Under the pieces are notes generated by a model that saw nothing but the letters and a program-made list of their open reading frames with translations, did not search any database and was not told the origin of the DNA. From contig JAIVHP010000033.1 in the NCBI GenBank assembly GCA_020201045.1, positions 1-48,593 on the forward strand: a stretch of 48,593 nt of DNA, read 5' to 3'. This DNA comes from Flavobacteriales bacterium. GTDB taxonomy: Bacteria > Bacteroidota > Bacteroidia > Flavobacteriales_D > Cryomorphaceae. Positions 10,500-21,972 of this stretch are shown here, one piece after another. Both the position numbers and the translations under genes were made by a program. Numbering within the stretch: the first letter of the stretch is position 1; every line of letters starts with the position of its first letter.

Positions 10500-11585
10500 A
10501 TGGACGAAAAAGAAATTCTCGCCCGTTTAGGGGCAGTAAAAGACCATTACCGCGAAATTGGTAAGCAGATCGTAGATCCGGATGTGATTTCGGATATGAA
10601 GCGATACGTCAGGCTTTCGAAGGAGTACAAAGAGCTGGAGCCTATTGTGAATGCGCATGACGAATACGAACTTCTGGTAGAAAATCTCGGAAATGCGAAG
10701 GAAATGTCGCGCTCCGAAACAGACGAGGAGTTTAAGGAAATGGCTCGCGCAGAAGTAACCGAATTGGAAGAGCGAAAGGAAAAGCTGGAAGAGGAGATCA
10801 AATTTCTTCTCATTCCAAAAGATCCGGAAGATTCTAAAAATGCCATTCTCGAAATACGAGCCGGAACCGGTGGGGACGAAGCTTGCATTTTTGCCGGCGA
10901 CCTTTTTCGCATGTACAGCAAGTACATCGAAAGTAAAAATTGGAAACTCGAAGTGGTGGATACAAATTACGGCTCTTCCGGTGGGTTTAAGGAGATTATT
11001 TGCAATGTGTCTGGGCAGAGCGTTTACGGAACACTAAAATACGAAGGTGGAGTTCACCGGGTTCAGCGCGTTCCACAAACCGAAACCCAGGGCCGGGTTC
11101 ACACTTCGGCTGCAACGGTAATTGTGCTGCCTGAAGCAGAAGAATTTGATGTAGAAGTAAAGGAATCAGATTTACGTGTAGACAGCTATTGCGCTTCCGG
11201 GCCGGGCGGACAATCGGTAAACACCACCTATTCGGCCATCAGGTTAACCCACGTACCAACCGGGATTGTGGCGCAGTGCCAGGATCAAAAATCGAAGTTA
11301 AAAAATTACGACAAGGCGCTGAGCGTGCTCCGAACGCGCATATATGAAATTGAGTTGGCCAAACAACTCGAGGCCGATGCAGCCAAGCGAAAGTCGATGG
11401 TGTCTTCCGGAGATCGATCGGCTAAGATCAGAACGTACAACTACCCGCAGGGAAGGGTAACAGATCACCGCATAAACCTTACGCTCTACAATCTGAACAA
11501 CGTTCTCGACGGTGATCTGGAAGAGATAATCGACGCACTGAAAGTGGCCGAAAATGCCGAAAAACTGAAAGAAAGCGCAGAATAG
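10500..11585 (+). CDS. prfA: Peptide chain release factor 1
   Basis: [18 protein letters not shown] and the GGQ motif ([19 protein letters not shown]). Confidence 0.95.
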   Translation: MDEKEILARLGAVKDHYREIGKQIVDPDVISDMKRYVRLSKEYKELEPIVNAHDEYELLVENLGNAKEMSRSETDEEFKEMARAEVTELEERKEKLEEEIKFLLIPKDPEDSKNAILEIRAGTGGDEACIFAGDLFRMYSKYIESKNWKLEVVDTNYGSSGGFKEIICNVSGQSVYGTLKYEGGVHRVQRVPQTETQGRVHTSAATVIVLPEAEEFDVEVKESDLRVDSYCASGPGGQSVNTTYSAIRLTHVPTGIVAQCQDQKSKLKNYDKALSVLRTRIYEIELAKQLEADAAKRKSMVSSGDRSAKIRTYNYPQGRVTDHRINLTLYNLNNVLDGDLEEIIDALKVAENAEKLKESAE

Positions 11586-12404
11586 ATGAATCGCCAAACA
11601 CTCGTTGCAAGCATTCGCGAAAAGAAATCGTTTTTATGCGTAGGTCTCGACCCCGATTTGGAGAAAATGCCTGAGCACTTGCTCGCCGCAGAAGATCCGA
11701 TATTTGAATTCAACAAGGGAATTATAGATGCCACGCGACCTTTTGCAGTTGCCTACAAGCCAAACGTTGCCTTTTACGAAAGCCAGGGAGTAAAGGGCTG
11801 GCAGGCTCTCGAAAAAACGGTGAATTACATCGGCAAAGATCACTTCACCATCGCCGATGCAAAGCGGGGCGATATCGGCAATACCTCGCGGATGTACGCC
11901 AAGGCTTTTTTCGAAAAAATGCCTTTTGATGCGGTGACGATTGCGCCTTATATGGGCGCAGATTCGGTGGAACCCTTTCTGGAATTCGACGGGAAGTGGG
12001 CGATTCTGCTGGCCCTTACATCAAATAAGGGCGCGACAGATTTCCAGTTGAATACCCAGCTAGAATCTGGCGAAAAGCTATATGAAACGGTCTTGAGAAC
12101 CGCTTCGAAATGGGGAAATCGCGAGAATTTGATGTTTGTTGTTGGCGCCACCCGTCCGGAGTATCTGAAGCAGGTACGCCAACTGGCGCCAGATAATTTT
12201 CTTTTGGTGCCCGGCATTGGGGCGCAGGGCGGAAGCCTGGAAAGTGTGGCGGAGTTCGGCCTAACAAAAGATATTGGCCTGCTGGTAAATTCAGCCCGGG
12301 GAATCATTTACGCATCGGGTGGTGAAGACTACGCCGAAGCAGCGGGACAAGCCGCATCTAAAATTGCAGATGCCATGAAAGCCATTTTATCCCGAAATCA
12401 TTAA
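11586..12404 (+). CDS. pyrF: Orotidine 5'-phosphate decarboxylase (type 2)
   Basis: [54 protein letters not shown]. Confidence 0.93.
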   Translation: MNRQTLVASIREKKSFLCVGLDPDLEKMPEHLLAAEDPIFEFNKGIIDATRPFAVAYKPNVAFYESQGVKGWQALEKTVNYIGKDHFTIADAKRGDIGNTSRMYAKAFFEKMPFDAVTIAPYMGADSVEPFLEFDGKWAILLALTSNKGATDFQLNTQLESGEKLYETVLRTASKWGNRENLMFVVGATRPEYLKQVRQLAPDNFLLVPGIGAQGGSLESVAEFGLTKDIGLLVNSARGIIYASGGEDYAEAAGQAASKIADAMKAILSRNH

Positions 12405-12424
12405 ATTTGAGCAAAGGATGACGG

Positions 12425-13686
12425 ATGAACGAAGATTTCTTACACTATCTGTGGAAGTTTCAGCAGTTTACCGATCGCAGGATTAAAACCCATTCCGGCG
12501 AAGAAGTAGACGTGATTCAGGTGGGCGAGCACAATGTAAATGCCGGCCCTGATTTTCTGAATGCACGCGTGAGAATCGGAGAGACAAAGTGGGCCGGAAA
12601 CGTGGAAATTCACATCAACTCATCCGATTGGTATGCGCACAATCATCAAAACGACAGGGCCTACGACAGCGTCATCCTTCACGTGGTTTACGCCAATGAT
12701 AAAAGCGTAATTGCCGAGAACGGCGAGGAGATTCCCACGGTGGAGTTGAAAGACCTCATAGACTATCAAAGTTTTAGATACTATAAATCATGGGTGAAAA
12801 AAGCGCCTTTTATCGCTTGTGAAGCACAGGTTGGCGAAGTTCCCGGGATTGTGAAGTCAGATACCATTCAGTCTGCGGCTGTGGAGCGGTTGGAGCATAA
12901 ATCGCAAGATTGCCTTCAATTGCTTCGCGAAACCAAAGGCGATGTAGAAGAAGCTTTTTTCAGAATGCTCTGCCGGGCAATGGGGCAAAAAGTAAATGCG
13001 CTTCCATTCGAGCATCTCGCTAAAATAACCCCTTTTAAAATTTTTCGGAAAGTGATGACCAACGAGCAAGACTCCGAAGCGCTTTTGCTGGGGCAGGGGG
13101 GATTTCTCGATGCCGGGAATAAGGATCCCTACGTGATCGATCTCCAAAATCGGTACCGCTTTCTCGTGAAAAAGTTTGGAGTTACACCCATGCCCGTCAC
13201 CTCGTGGAAGTTACTTCGGCTGCGGCCGCCTAATTTTCCCGTGGTTCGAATAGCCCAATTGGCAAAGTTGTACCACAAGCAAGGAGCTATTGCGCAGCGA
13301 ATCAGCGAGGCGACCACCCTTGACGAGTTGGAGCGAATGTTTTCGATAGAGCTGAATTCTCCATTTTGGAAAACACACTATAATTTGTCTACCGAGAGCA
13401 AAGCCACACCAAAACGCATGGGAAAACAGCGTTTTTTAATCGTGGTGATCAACGCAGTAATACCCTTTCTTTTTTCGCTGGCATCTTTTAATAAAGACCG
13501 CGTCTAGACCTTCCCGCAGAAGCGAACGCCATAACCCGAAGGTTTCGGGAATTGGGGTTTGATTTGAAGAGTGCTTTTGATTCGCAGGGCATTCTGGGAT
13601 TGAAAAAAAATTATTGCGATCGATTAAAATGTCTAAATTGTAAAATCGGAATTCATATTTTGAGAACGCATGCAAAGAGTAGTTAA
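12425..13686 (+). pseudogene. DUF2851 family protein, frameshifted near 13500
   Basis: ORF 12425-13507 is DUF2851-like. The expected C-terminus continues in another frame: LPAEANAITRRFRELGFDLKSAFDSQGILGLKKNYCDRLKCLNCKIGIHILRTHAKSS* to 13686. Confidence 0.75.
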
Positions 13687-13903
13687 TCTTATATACGATT
13701 TTTTTGAACGACAAGCTTTTGGAGTTTGTGCATGGTGGGGCCAAAAGTTGAATATTCAATCTTCTAAAGTAAGGTTGTACTTCATTTATGTTTCCTTTAT
13801 CACCCTGGGATCGCCCCTGCTCATTTACCTTATAATGGCCTTCTTTTTAGAGCACAAGGATTACTTTAAGCTCAAAAAGAAACGAACAATTTGGGATTTG
13901 TAG
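13670..13903 (+). CDS. PspC domain-containing small membrane protein
   Basis: VRLYFIYVSFITLGSPLLIYLIMAFFL, PspC-like. Confidence 0.7.
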   Translation: MQRVVNLIYDFFERQAFGVCAWWGQKLNIQSSKVRLYFIYVSFITLGSPLLIYLIMAFFLEHKDYFKLKKKRTIWDL

Positions 13904-13999
13904 CACCTTTGTAGTGATCATCGTTGTAAACCTCGGGAATTTTTAGTTTTTTCGTCCATTCTCTGGAAAATCTTCATTTTCAAAAGCTAATATATTCCC

Positions 14000-16060
14000 A
14001 TGAAATATATCTTAACTGGAATTTTATCCCTCGTTATCTTCACAGGGTTGCAGGCACAACTCAATGCCGTTTTAGAAGTTGCAAATGACAGTGAAACCAT
14101 TGACGATGGCCGCGCCAAGGTTGTTGTAACCGGCGGAGAAAAGCCCTATTCTTACAAGTGGAGCAATCAGGAAACCCCACTGACTTCTGCTACGACCACT
14201 GGGCTTACAGAAGGACTCAGCTTTTCGGTTATTGTTACCGATGCTCAGGGTGAACAAGCTACCATTGAAGGATATATTCCACCCGAATCTTCGGAAGAAA
14301 AAATTAACTCCGTGTTTCTACCTATTGTGGGAGCACTGGAAACCGTTTTGTTTTGGGATCCATTTGAGACATTCGGCTTGTACGACCCGGTAGTTTATGC
14401 CGATGACATGAAGATGTTCGCCAAGGGATTTAAGGACGACAACGTGAAAAGAATCTTTCTGATGAAGTGGTATAAAGAGCAGGGAGAATTGGTGAAAGAA
14501 GGCGATCCCATCGCGGTGATCAGAAGGAATACAGACGATACACTTACACTTTACGCCCCCACGGCCGGGAAGCTCAATCAGCTTTGGAAACCCGGTGATA
14601 AGGTGTTCGATAGAAGTAACGTAGAGCAGCTCGCTAAAATAAATACCGGGCTCCTGGCCGAAGTGACGTACGATTCTCCCAGGCCGGTGTTGCACCCCAA
14701 TGGGGACGTAATGAAGAATAATATTCCGCTTATCGTGGTTTGGCTCGTAATGGGGGCTTTGTTTTTTACCATTCGCATGGGTTTTGTGAACTTCCGCGGT
14801 GTAAAGCACGCCATTGCTTTGGTAAGGGGTGTTTACGAAGACCCCAACGACAAAGGTGAAGTTTCGCACTTCCAGGCGTTAACTACGGCGCTTTCGGCGA
14901 CTGTTGGTCTGGGAAATATTGCCGGTGTATCTGTGGCTATTGTAATTGGTGGTCCGGGTGCTACCTTCTGGATGATTGTGGCGGGACTTCTGGGCATGGC
15001 CAGTAAATTCACAGAATGCACACTCGGAGTGAAATACCGGAAAATTAACGACAAGGGAGAAGTTTCGGGTGGTCCGATGTACTACCTGAGCGAAGGTCTG
15101 AAGAAAAGAAACATGGGAAAGCTCGGTAAAGTCCTCGCCGTGCTTTTTGCAATTCTCTGTGTGGGAGGTTCCCTCGGCGGCGGAAACATGTTTCAGGCCA
15201 ATCAGGCTTTTGCCCAGGTTTCGAGTAAAATTAGCTTGTTTGAAGGAAACGGAACTATTTTCGGGATAATTCTCGCCATCCTCGTCGGATTGGTTATTCT
15301 GGGCGGAATAAAAAGTATTGCAAAGGTTACCGACAAAATCGTTCCCGTTATGGTTGCGGTTTACGTAGGGTTTGCCATTATTATTATCCTGCTTCACTTT
15401 GAGAATATCGGAGCCGCATTCTCTGCGATTTACAACGGTGCATTTAACTCTCCGGCTATTCGAGGTGGTGTAATCGGCGTGCTGGTCATCGGGTTTCAAA
15501 GAGCGGCATTTTCAAACGAAGCCGGTGTGGGTTCTGCATCCATTGCCCACTCTGCTTCTAAAACGAAATTTCCGATCAGCGAAGGTATTGTGGCGCTGCT
15601 AGAGCCATTTGTAGATACCGTATTGGTGTGTACCATGACGGCCCTGGTGCTCATCTTTACCGGCTATGCCACCGATCCCGGCGATTTGAATGGATCTGAG
15701 CTAACCGCTGCCGCCTTTAGCAATGTTTTCCCTTGGTTTGATTGGGTATTGCTGGTAGCCATTGTCCTCTTTGCGTTTTCCACAATGATCTCCTGGTCGT
15801 ACTACGGCCTTAAAGCATGGACCTATATGTTTGGCCGAACCAAGCGTATGGAATATTTCTACAAGGCTATTTTCCTTTTCTTTATTGTTGTGGGATCGTC
15901 GGTAGGACTCGGGAGTGTTTTGTCTTTCTCAGACCTTATGATTCTCGGAATGGCCTTTCCAAATATTCTGGGGCTGCTTCTCCTTTCGGGCGAAGTGCGG
16001 AGAGATCTCAAGCAGTATTTCAGCGACCTTAAATCCGGGGTGATCAAAAAATTCAAATAG
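14000..16060 (+). CDS. Alanine:cation symporter family (AGCS) with N-terminal SprB-like and lipoyl/biotinyl-like segments
   Basis: AGCS core [33 protein letters not shown]...; N-terminal [28 protein letters not shown] (SprB-like) and KEGDPIAVI...[19 protein letters not shown] (barrel-sandwich-like). Confidence 0.85.
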   Translation: MKYILTGILSLVIFTGLQAQLNAVLEVANDSETIDDGRAKVVVTGGEKPYSYKWSNQETPLTSATTTGLTEGLSFSVIVTDAQGEQATIEGYIPPESSEEKINSVFLPIVGALETVLFWDPFETFGLYDPVVYADDMKMFAKGFKDDNVKRIFLMKWYKEQGELVKEGDPIAVIRRNTDDTLTLYAPTAGKLNQLWKPGDKVFDRSNVEQLAKINTGLLAEVTYDSPRPVLHPNGDVMKNNIPLIVVWLVMGALFFTIRMGFVNFRGVKHAIALVRGVYEDPNDKGEVSHFQALTTALSATVGLGNIAGVSVAIVIGGPGATFWMIVAGLLGMASKFTECTLGVKYRKINDKGEVSGGPMYYLSEGLKKRNMGKLGKVLAVLFAILCVGGSLGGGNMFQANQAFAQVSSKISLFEGNGTIFGIILAILVGLVILGGIKSIAKVTDKIVPVMVAVYVGFAIIIILLHFENIGAAFSAIYNGAFNSPAIRGGVIGVLVIGFQRAAFSNEAGVGSASIAHSASKTKFPISEGIVALLEPFVDTVLVCTMTALVLIFTGYATDPGDLNGSELTAAAFSNVFPWFDWVLLVAIVLFAFSTMISWSYYGLKAWTYMFGRTKRMEYFYKAIFLFFIVVGSSVGLGSVLSFSDLMILGMAFPNILGLLLLSGEVRRDLKQYFSDLKSGVIKKFK

Positions 16061-16094
16061 ACTTGCTATCTTTAAGCAACGCTAACCAAAGTGA

Positions 16095-16994
16095 GTGCTT
16101 AATCAATTCAGGTCATACTTTGAACACAACCGTGCAGAGCGCAATGGGTCTATTGCGATACTCATCATCATTCTCATTGTCTTAATTGGCAGTAGAATTT
16201 TCTCTGCGGTTTACAAACATCCCCAGCCCGATGTGAGCGAATTACAGGCACTTGTAGATTCTGTTCGGGAAATTCAAAACCAACCTGCGGAAAGCGCAAA
16301 GCAGCCGTCGCTGTTTCCGTTCAATCCCAACGAACTCAACGACTCGGGCTACGCGGCTTTGGGTTTCTCACCTCGAGAGATTCAGGTACTGCGAAACTAC
16401 CAGGAAGCAGGGGGTATTTTTAAAATCAAGACAGATTTTGGAAAGCTCTTCTTTGTAGACGAAAAGCGCTATGCGAAGCTCGAGCCATTTATAGAGCTCC
16501 CCGAAAAAATTGAACGAAAGAAAAGGCGAACCAACGACAATAATCAAGTTCAATGGTCTGATACGGCTCGTTATGATCATTTTACATCCAGGCCGAGACA
16601 GGTCGACATCAATTATACCGATACCAACGAGCTAAAGAATGTGAGGGGTATCGGTTCGTTTTACGCCAGGCGAATAATTGAGTACGGCGAAGAATTAGGG
16701 GGTTACTACACCATTGGTCAATTGATGGAATTGTGGAAAATGACCCCTGAAAAATTAGATGTGATGGCTCCGTACCTTACGGCAGACCCAAATGCCATTG
16801 AAAAAATGAATGCAAATACGGCAACGGCGCAAGAGCTGGCCGGTCATCCCTATATTTCGTTTAAGCTCGCAAGTTCAATAGTTAACTACCGGGAATCAAA
16901 CGGAACCTTTGAGAATCACGGTGCGCTCTGTGCGAGCGGTTTGTTAAATGACGATTTATGCAGTAAACTTGCAGCGTATTTAAGGTATCGTTAA
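16095..16994 (+). CDS. Membrane-anchored helix-hairpin-helix protein (ComEA-like)
   Basis: GTG start, one TM segment, repeated HhH motifs (DINYTDTNELKNVRGIGSFYARRIIEY; MNANTATAQELAGHPYISFKLASSIVNYR). Confidence 0.8.
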   Translation: MLNQFRSYFEHNRAERNGSIAILIIILIVLIGSRIFSAVYKHPQPDVSELQALVDSVREIQNQPAESAKQPSLFPFNPNELNDSGYAALGFSPREIQVLRNYQEAGGIFKIKTDFGKLFFVDEKRYAKLEPFIELPEKIERKKRRTNDNNQVQWSDTARYDHFTSRPRQVDINYTDTNELKNVRGIGSFYARRIIEYGEELGGYYTIGQLMELWKMTPEKLDVMAPYLTADPNAIEKMNANTATAQELAGHPYISFKLASSIVNYRESNGTFENHGALCASGLLNDDLCSKLAAYLRYR

Positions 16995-17527
16995 TGGATG
17001 TACAAGAAGAGATTCGGAAACTGATTAAAACCATTCCCCACTTCCCAAAAGAAGGCGTCCAGTTTAAAGATATTACCCCGCTTTTGGAGAGTCCAGCTCT
17101 CAGCCGGGCCATTACGGTAGAAATTGCCAGGCTCTTTCAGGGAGTCAACATAGATGCCGTTGCGGGGATTGAGAGTCGCGGATTTTTATACGGTCTCCCA
17201 TTGGCCACCGAACTCAACGTTCCTTTTATACCGGTTAGAAAGAAAGGTAAACTGCCAGACGAAACAGTAGCGGTGAAATATTTGTTAGAGTATGGCTCAG
17301 AAGAGTTAGAAGTTCACCGAAGGTCGATAAAAAAGGACATGAATGTGCTCATTCACGACGACTTGCTGGCAACCGGTGGCACTGCAAATGCGGCGGCAAG
17401 CCTCGTGGAAATGCTCGGCGCCAAAGTTGCGGGATTTAGTTTTATAATTGAATTGAACCACCTGTCGGGAAAAAAACAATTAGCAGATTACGACAAGCCA
17501 ATAATAAGCTTGGTAAAATACGATTAA
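16994..17527 (+). CDS. apt: Adenine phosphoribosyltransferase
   Basis: [54 protein letters not shown] overlap with the upstream stop. Confidence 0.95.
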   Translation: MDVQEEIRKLIKTIPHFPKEGVQFKDITPLLESPALSRAITVEIARLFQGVNIDAVAGIESRGFLYGLPLATELNVPFIPVRKKGKLPDETVAVKYLLEYGSEELEVHRRSIKKDMNVLIHDDLLATGGTANAAASLVEMLGAKVAGFSFIIELNHLSGKKQLADYDKPIISLVKYD

Positions 17528-17549
17528 ACACCACCGAAAAGAATATACA

Positions 17550-18689
17550 ATGAATAACGATTTAACCGAAAACCAAAAAATGATCGCCGATATGGTGAGA
17601 GATTTTGGTGAAAGAGAAATTCGCCCCAACCTTATGAAATGGGATGAAGAACAGTTTTTCCCGGTAGACACCATGAAAAAAATGGGCGAACTGGGACTTC
17701 TCGGCGTTCTCGTTCCCGAAAAATATAAAGGAGCGGGGTTTGGATACAACGAGTATTACACAGCCGTTTCTGAAGTTTCCCGGATTTGCGGTTCAATTGG
17801 CTTGTCTGTGGCGGCGCACAATTCGCTCTGCACAGGCCATATTTTGAGTTTTGCCAATGAAGAGCAAAAACAAAGATGGCTCCCCAAACTCGCTACCGGA
17901 GAATGGATAGGGGCGTGGGGGCTTACCGAAAGCAACACCGGGTCTGATGCCCTCCGAATGAAAACCACCGCCGTAAAAGACGGAAACGAGTGGGTACTAA
18001 ACGGAGCGAAAAACTGGATTACGCACGGCATTAGCGGTGATGTGGCAGTTGTTTTGGCGCGCTCGGGCGATTTACTCGACTCGCGTGGAATTTCTGCCTT
18101 TGTGGTAGAAAGGGGAACCAAGGGATTTCAAGCCGGAAAAAAAGAGAATAAACTCGGCATGCGCGCTTCCGAAACGGCGGAGATGATTTTTGAAGACTGC
18201 CGTATTCCCGAAGAAAACGTTCTTGGCGAAATTGGAGATGGATTTATCCAGGCCATGAAAGTTCTCGACGGCGGGAGAATATCCATCGCTGCGCTTTCAC
18301 TCGGCATTGCAAAGGGCGCATACGATGCTGCTTTAAAGTACAGCAAGGAAAGAGAGCAATTCGGACAATCCATTTCAAATTTTCAGGCCATAGCATTTAA
18401 GATTGCAGATATGGCTACCGAAATTGAAGCGGCAGAACTGCTCACCTTGCAGGCAGCTCACCTTAAGAACAACGGCAAAGAAGTGACCAAGCAATCTGCT
18501 ATGGCCAAGTATTACGCCAGCGAAGTATGTGTGCGAGCTGCGACAGAAGCCGTTCAGGTTTTTGGCGGTTACGGCTACACCAAAGACTTTCCGGTTGAGA
18601 AGTTTTACCGCGACAGCAAACTCTGCACCATCGGAGAAGGGACGAGCGAAATTCAGAAGCTCGTTATTTCAAGAAAAATATTGAATTGA
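17550..18689 (+). CDS. Acyl-CoA dehydrogenase
   Basis: [61 protein letters not shown]. Confidence 0.93.
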   Translation: MNNDLTENQKMIADMVRDFGEREIRPNLMKWDEEQFFPVDTMKKMGELGLLGVLVPEKYKGAGFGYNEYYTAVSEVSRICGSIGLSVAAHNSLCTGHILSFANEEQKQRWLPKLATGEWIGAWGLTESNTGSDALRMKTTAVKDGNEWVLNGAKNWITHGISGDVAVVLARSGDLLDSRGISAFVVERGTKGFQAGKKENKLGMRASETAEMIFEDCRIPEENVLGEIGDGFIQAMKVLDGGRISIAALSLGIAKGAYDAALKYSKEREQFGQSISNFQAIAFKIADMATEIEAAELLTLQAAHLKNNGKEVTKQSAMAKYYASEVCVRAATEAVQVFGGYGYTKDFPVEKFYRDSKLCTIGEGTSEIQKLVISRKILN

Positions 18690-18720
18690 TTGAATTAGCT
18701 TTTAATTTTAACTATATTTG
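18690..18720 (+). promoter_or_regulatory. Bacteroidota-type promoter upstream of rpsU
   Basis: TTG (18690-18692), 20-nt spacer, TATATTTG (18713-18720). Confidence 0.7.
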
Positions 18721-18749
18721 CGCTCCAATTTTAAAGAAGGACACCTAGT

Positions 18750-18941
18750 ATGCTAATTATACCTGTAAAAGAAGGCGAAAACATAGAAAGAGCCCTCAAA
18801 AAGTTCAAGAAGAAGTTTGACCGAACTGGCGTTATCAAAGAATTGCGCAGCCGTCAACAATTCACTAAGCCCTCTGTAGAAAACAGACAGCAGAAGTTAA
18901 AAGCAATATACGCAAACAAAATTCGCAGCGAACAGGAGTAA
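18750..18941 (+). CDS. rpsU: 30S ribosomal protein S21 (bS21)
   Basis: MLIIPVKEGENIERALKKFKKKFDRTGVIKELRSRQQFTKPSVENRQQKLKA. Confidence 0.93.
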   Translation: MLIIPVKEGENIERALKKFKKKFDRTGVIKELRSRQQFTKPSVENRQQKLKAIYANKIRSEQE

Positions 18942-18965
18942 GCCGCGTTTTATTTCGATATTTAG

Positions 18966-18993
18966 AGGCAGAACACACGTTCTGCCTTTTTTT
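18966..18993 (+). terminator. Intrinsic terminator of rpsU, abutting the xerC ATG
   Basis: AGGCAGAAC-ACAC-GTTCTGCCT then T run up to 18993; ATG at 18994. Confidence 0.85.
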
Positions 18994-19722
18994 ATGCTCG
19001 AAGATTTCTTACAACACCTGGAATACGAAAAGCGGTACAGTGCGCATACCATCGCGTCTTACCGACTAGACATCGTTCAATACCAATCCTTTCTCGCCGA
19101 AAGCTATGACGATATAGCTATTGAAGAGTCTTCTCCGCCCATCATTCGGAGTTGGATGGTTTCTATGATGGAAAGGGAATTAACAGCCCGAACGGTAAAT
19201 CGGAAAATCAGTTCGCTGAAATCTTTTTTCAGATGGGCAAAGAAATACCGCGACATAAACACCGATCCCACAAAGCAGCTCAAGCTCCCCAAAACTTCAA
19301 AGCGGCTTCCGGTTTACGTGGAAGAAGACCAGATGGATGAGTTGGGAACGGCGAATTTTTTCGAAGACGATTTTGAAGGGTTGCGCAATCGACTCATCGT
19401 AGAACTTTTCTATCAAACCGGAATTCGGTGCAGTGAACTCATCGATCTCAAAACGAATAATATTGATACTCAGCGGGGAACCATTAAGGTACTCGGAAAG
19501 CGAAACAAGGAGCGAATAATCCCCGTAGGTGAAGGGGTTCTCAGTCTGTTAAAGCATTATTTGGCGCTGAGGCCGGCACCTGCAGATTCGGAAAGCAACG
19601 CGTTTACCTTCTTAACAGCCAAAGGTTTGAAACTTTACCCAAAACTTGTTTATCGCGTGGTAAATACATACCTTGGTAAGGTAAGTGCACTTCGAAAAAA
19701 GAGTCCGCATGTTTTGAGGCAT
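18994..19722 (+). pseudogene. xerC: Tyrosine recombinase XerC, 3'-truncated within the HxxR box region and fused in frame to hpf
   Basis: N-terminal SAM-like domain plus catalytic R (TGIRCSELIDL), K (GKRNKERIIPV) and HxxR (HVLRH) present; the second H/W and the nucleophilic Tyr are missing. Confidence 0.8.
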
Positions 19723-19731
19723 ATTACTTCT

Positions 19732-20034
19732 ATGCAAGTAAACGTTCATTCCATTCAGTTTAAAGCCGACTCCAAACTCATCGCATTTATCGAGTCGCGC
19801 TTAGAAAAATTAGAGCAGTTCCACGACAAGATGATCGGAGCTGAGGTCTTTCTCAAGTTAGACAAGAACAACCAATCGGGAAATAAGATTGCCGAAATTA
19901 AGATCAACGTCCCCGGAAAAGATTTATTCGCCAAAAGACAGACCACCAGTTTCGAAGAATCTGTGGATGCTGTGGTTGAAGCGCTTCGCCGACAAATTAA
20001 AAAGGTGAAGGGAAAAAGAGCATTGGCATATTAG
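19732..20034 (+). CDS. hpf: Ribosome hibernation-promoting factor (HPF/RaiA family)
   Basis: MQVNVHSIQFKADSKLIAFIESRLEKLEQFHDKMIGAEVFLKLDKNN...EIKINVPGKDLFAKRQTTSFEESVDAVVEALRRQIKKVKGK; own ATG at 19732. Confidence 0.85.
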   Translation: MQVNVHSIQFKADSKLIAFIESRLEKLEQFHDKMIGAEVFLKLDKNNQSGNKIAEIKINVPGKDLFAKRQTTSFEESVDAVVEALRRQIKKVKGKRALAY

Positions 20035-20055
20035 TTGAGCTATGAGCCTTTGGCT

Positions 20056-20087
20056 AAAGCGTTGTTCGAAAGAGCGACGCTTTTTTT
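20056..20087 (+). terminator. Intrinsic terminator after hpf
   Basis: AAAGCGTTGTTC-GAAA-GAGCGACGCTTT plus T tract. Confidence 0.85.
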
Positions 20088-20202
20088 GTGCGCCGAAGAA
20101 TTTAATCGGTTTTCGGGCTTGTTTGTCGTGAAAATTTCGGACAGCTAAGCCCAATAATATCAAGAGTTTTCAAGACATTGAATAAAATATGGATAAACTG
20201 TT

Positions 20203-20231
20203 TTGAGCAAGGAAAATGTTTTATACATTTG
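20203..20231 (+). promoter_or_regulatory. Bacteroidota-type promoter for the tRNA-tuf operon
   Basis: TTG (20203-20205), 18-nt spacer, TACATTTG (20224-20231). Confidence 0.7.
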
Positions 20232-20302
20232 CACACCTTTTTGAGAAAAGGAAGGGCTTTGTGCCCGCACGTTCTTTGCGAATAAAATAAAATTGAAATT
20301 AT

Positions 20303-20376
20303 GCCGATGTAGCTCAGCTGGCTAGAGCAGCTGATTTGTAATCAGCAGGTCGTGGGTTCGAGTCCCTCCATCGGCT
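20303..20376 (+). tRNA. tRNA-Thr(TGT)
   Basis: Cloverleaf GCCGATG...CATCGGC; anticodon loop TTTGTAA; GGTTCGAGTCC T arm. Confidence 0.95.
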
Positions 20377-20395
20377 CTCTGAGATTTTATAATTT

Positions 20396-20477
20396 GGGGA
20401 GATACTCAAGCGGTCAACGAGGACAGACTGTAAATCTGTTGCCAACGGCTTCGTAGGTTCGAATCCTGCTCTCCCCA
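20396..20477 (+). tRNA. tRNA-Tyr(GTA)
   Basis: GGGGAGA...TCTCCCC; CAGACTGTAAATCTG anticodon arm; long variable arm. Confidence 0.95.
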
Positions 20478-20501
20478 CATTTTATACATCGAAGAGATCA
20501 G

Positions 20502-20575
<74 letters not shown>

Positions 20576-20587
20576 TATTTTCTTCAG

Positions 20588-20659
<72 letters not shown>

Positions 20660-20720
20660 CAAGATTGGCGATAATGCACTTGAAATAAAAGAATCAAATA
20701 ATCACTTAAATCACTTAGCT

Positions 20721-21908
20721 ATGGCTAAAGAAAATTTTGATCGTTCCAAACCACACCTTAATATAGGTACCATTGGTCACGTTGACCACGGTAAAACTAC
20801 TTTGACAGCAGCGATTACGGCAGTACTCTCAGGTAAAGGTCTATCTGAATTGGCGTCTTTCGACTCTATCGATAATGCACCCGAAGAAAAAGAACGTGGT
20901 ATAACCATTAACACGTCTCACGTTGAGTATACTACGGCAAATCGCCACTATGCACACGTTGACTGTCCAGGTCACGCCGACTACGTTAAAAACATGGTAA
21001 CTGGTGCTGCGCAGATGGACGGCGCTATTCTTGTAGTTGCGGCTACTGATGGCCCAATGCCACAAACAAGAGAGCACATTCTTCTAGGACGCCAGGTTGG
21101 TGTTCCAAGAATCGTTGTTTTCCTTAACAAAGCTGACCTCGTTGATGACGAAGAGCTTCTTGAATTGGTTGAACTCGAAGTGAGAGAACTTCTTTCTTTC
21201 TACGAGTACGATGGAGATAACACTCCCGTAATTCTAGGTTCTGCTCTTGGTGCACTTGAAGGAAACGAAAAGTGGGTTAAGACAGTTGAAGATTTGATGA
21301 CAGCCGTTGACGAGTGGATCGAAGTTCCACCACGCGACACCGAAAAAGATTTCTTGATGCCTGTTGAGGATGTTTTCTCAATTACGGGTCGTGGTACTGT
21401 TGCTACGGGTAGAATTGAAACCGGAATCATCAACAGCGGTGAGAACGTAGATATCGTAGGAATGCAGGTTGAAAAACTCACTTCTACTGTAACTGGTGTT
21501 GAGATGTTCAGAAAAATCCTTAACAGAGGAGAAGCTGGAGATAATGTTGGTCTTCTTCTTAGAGGTATCGACAAAAAAGACATTAGACGCGGAATGGTAA
21601 TTGCCAAGCCGGGTTCTATTACTCCACATACGAAGTTCAAAGCTGAGATTTACGTACTGAAGAAAGAAGAAGGTGGACGTCACACCCCATTCCACAACAG
21701 ATACCGCCCTCAGTTTTATTTCCGTACTACGGATGTTACTGGTGAGATCATTTTGGGCGAAGGCCGCGAAATGGTAATGCCTGGTGATAACGTGGCAATC
21801 AATGTAGAATTGATTGTACCTGTTGCAATGGACAAAGGTCTTCGTTTCGCTATCCGCGAAGGTGGACGTACCGTTGGAGCTGGTCAGGTTACTGAGATTG
21901 TAGAGTAA
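20721..21908 (+). CDS. tuf: Elongation factor Tu
   Basis: [52 protein letters not shown]. Confidence 0.98.
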   Translation: MAKENFDRSKPHLNIGTIGHVDHGKTTLTAAITAVLSGKGLSELASFDSIDNAPEEKERGITINTSHVEYTTANRHYAHVDCPGHADYVKNMVTGAAQMDGAILVVAATDGPMPQTREHILLGRQVGVPRIVVFLNKADLVDDEELLELVELEVRELLSFYEYDGDNTPVILGSALGALEGNEKWVKTVEDLMTAVDEWIEVPPRDTEKDFLMPVEDVFSITGRGTVATGRIETGIINSGENVDIVGMQVEKLTSTVTGVEMFRKILNRGEAGDNVGLLLRGIDKKDIRRGMVIAKPGSITPHTKFKAEIYVLKKEEGGRHTPFHNRYRPQFYFRTTDVTGEIILGEGREMVMPGDNVAINVELIVPVAMDKGLRFAIREGGRTVGAGQVTEIVE

Positions 21909-21929
21909 AAATAAGTTATAAATCAAGTG

Positions 21930-21960
21930 AAGGTGAATGCCGTTTTAGGCGTTCACCTTT
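21930..21960 (+). terminator. Hairpin/terminator after tuf
   Basis: AAGGTGAATGCC-GTTTTA-GGCGTTCACCTTT. Confidence 0.65.
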
Positions 21961-21972
21961 ACCTGTCATTAT

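Noticed and set aside
14879-15499. 206-aa antisense ORF inside the AGCS gene
   Set aside because: No signal peptide or family resemblance; opposite a clear AGCS core, so treated as spurious. The same applies to other antisense ORFs within rpoB, rpoC, tuf, purM and glnN.
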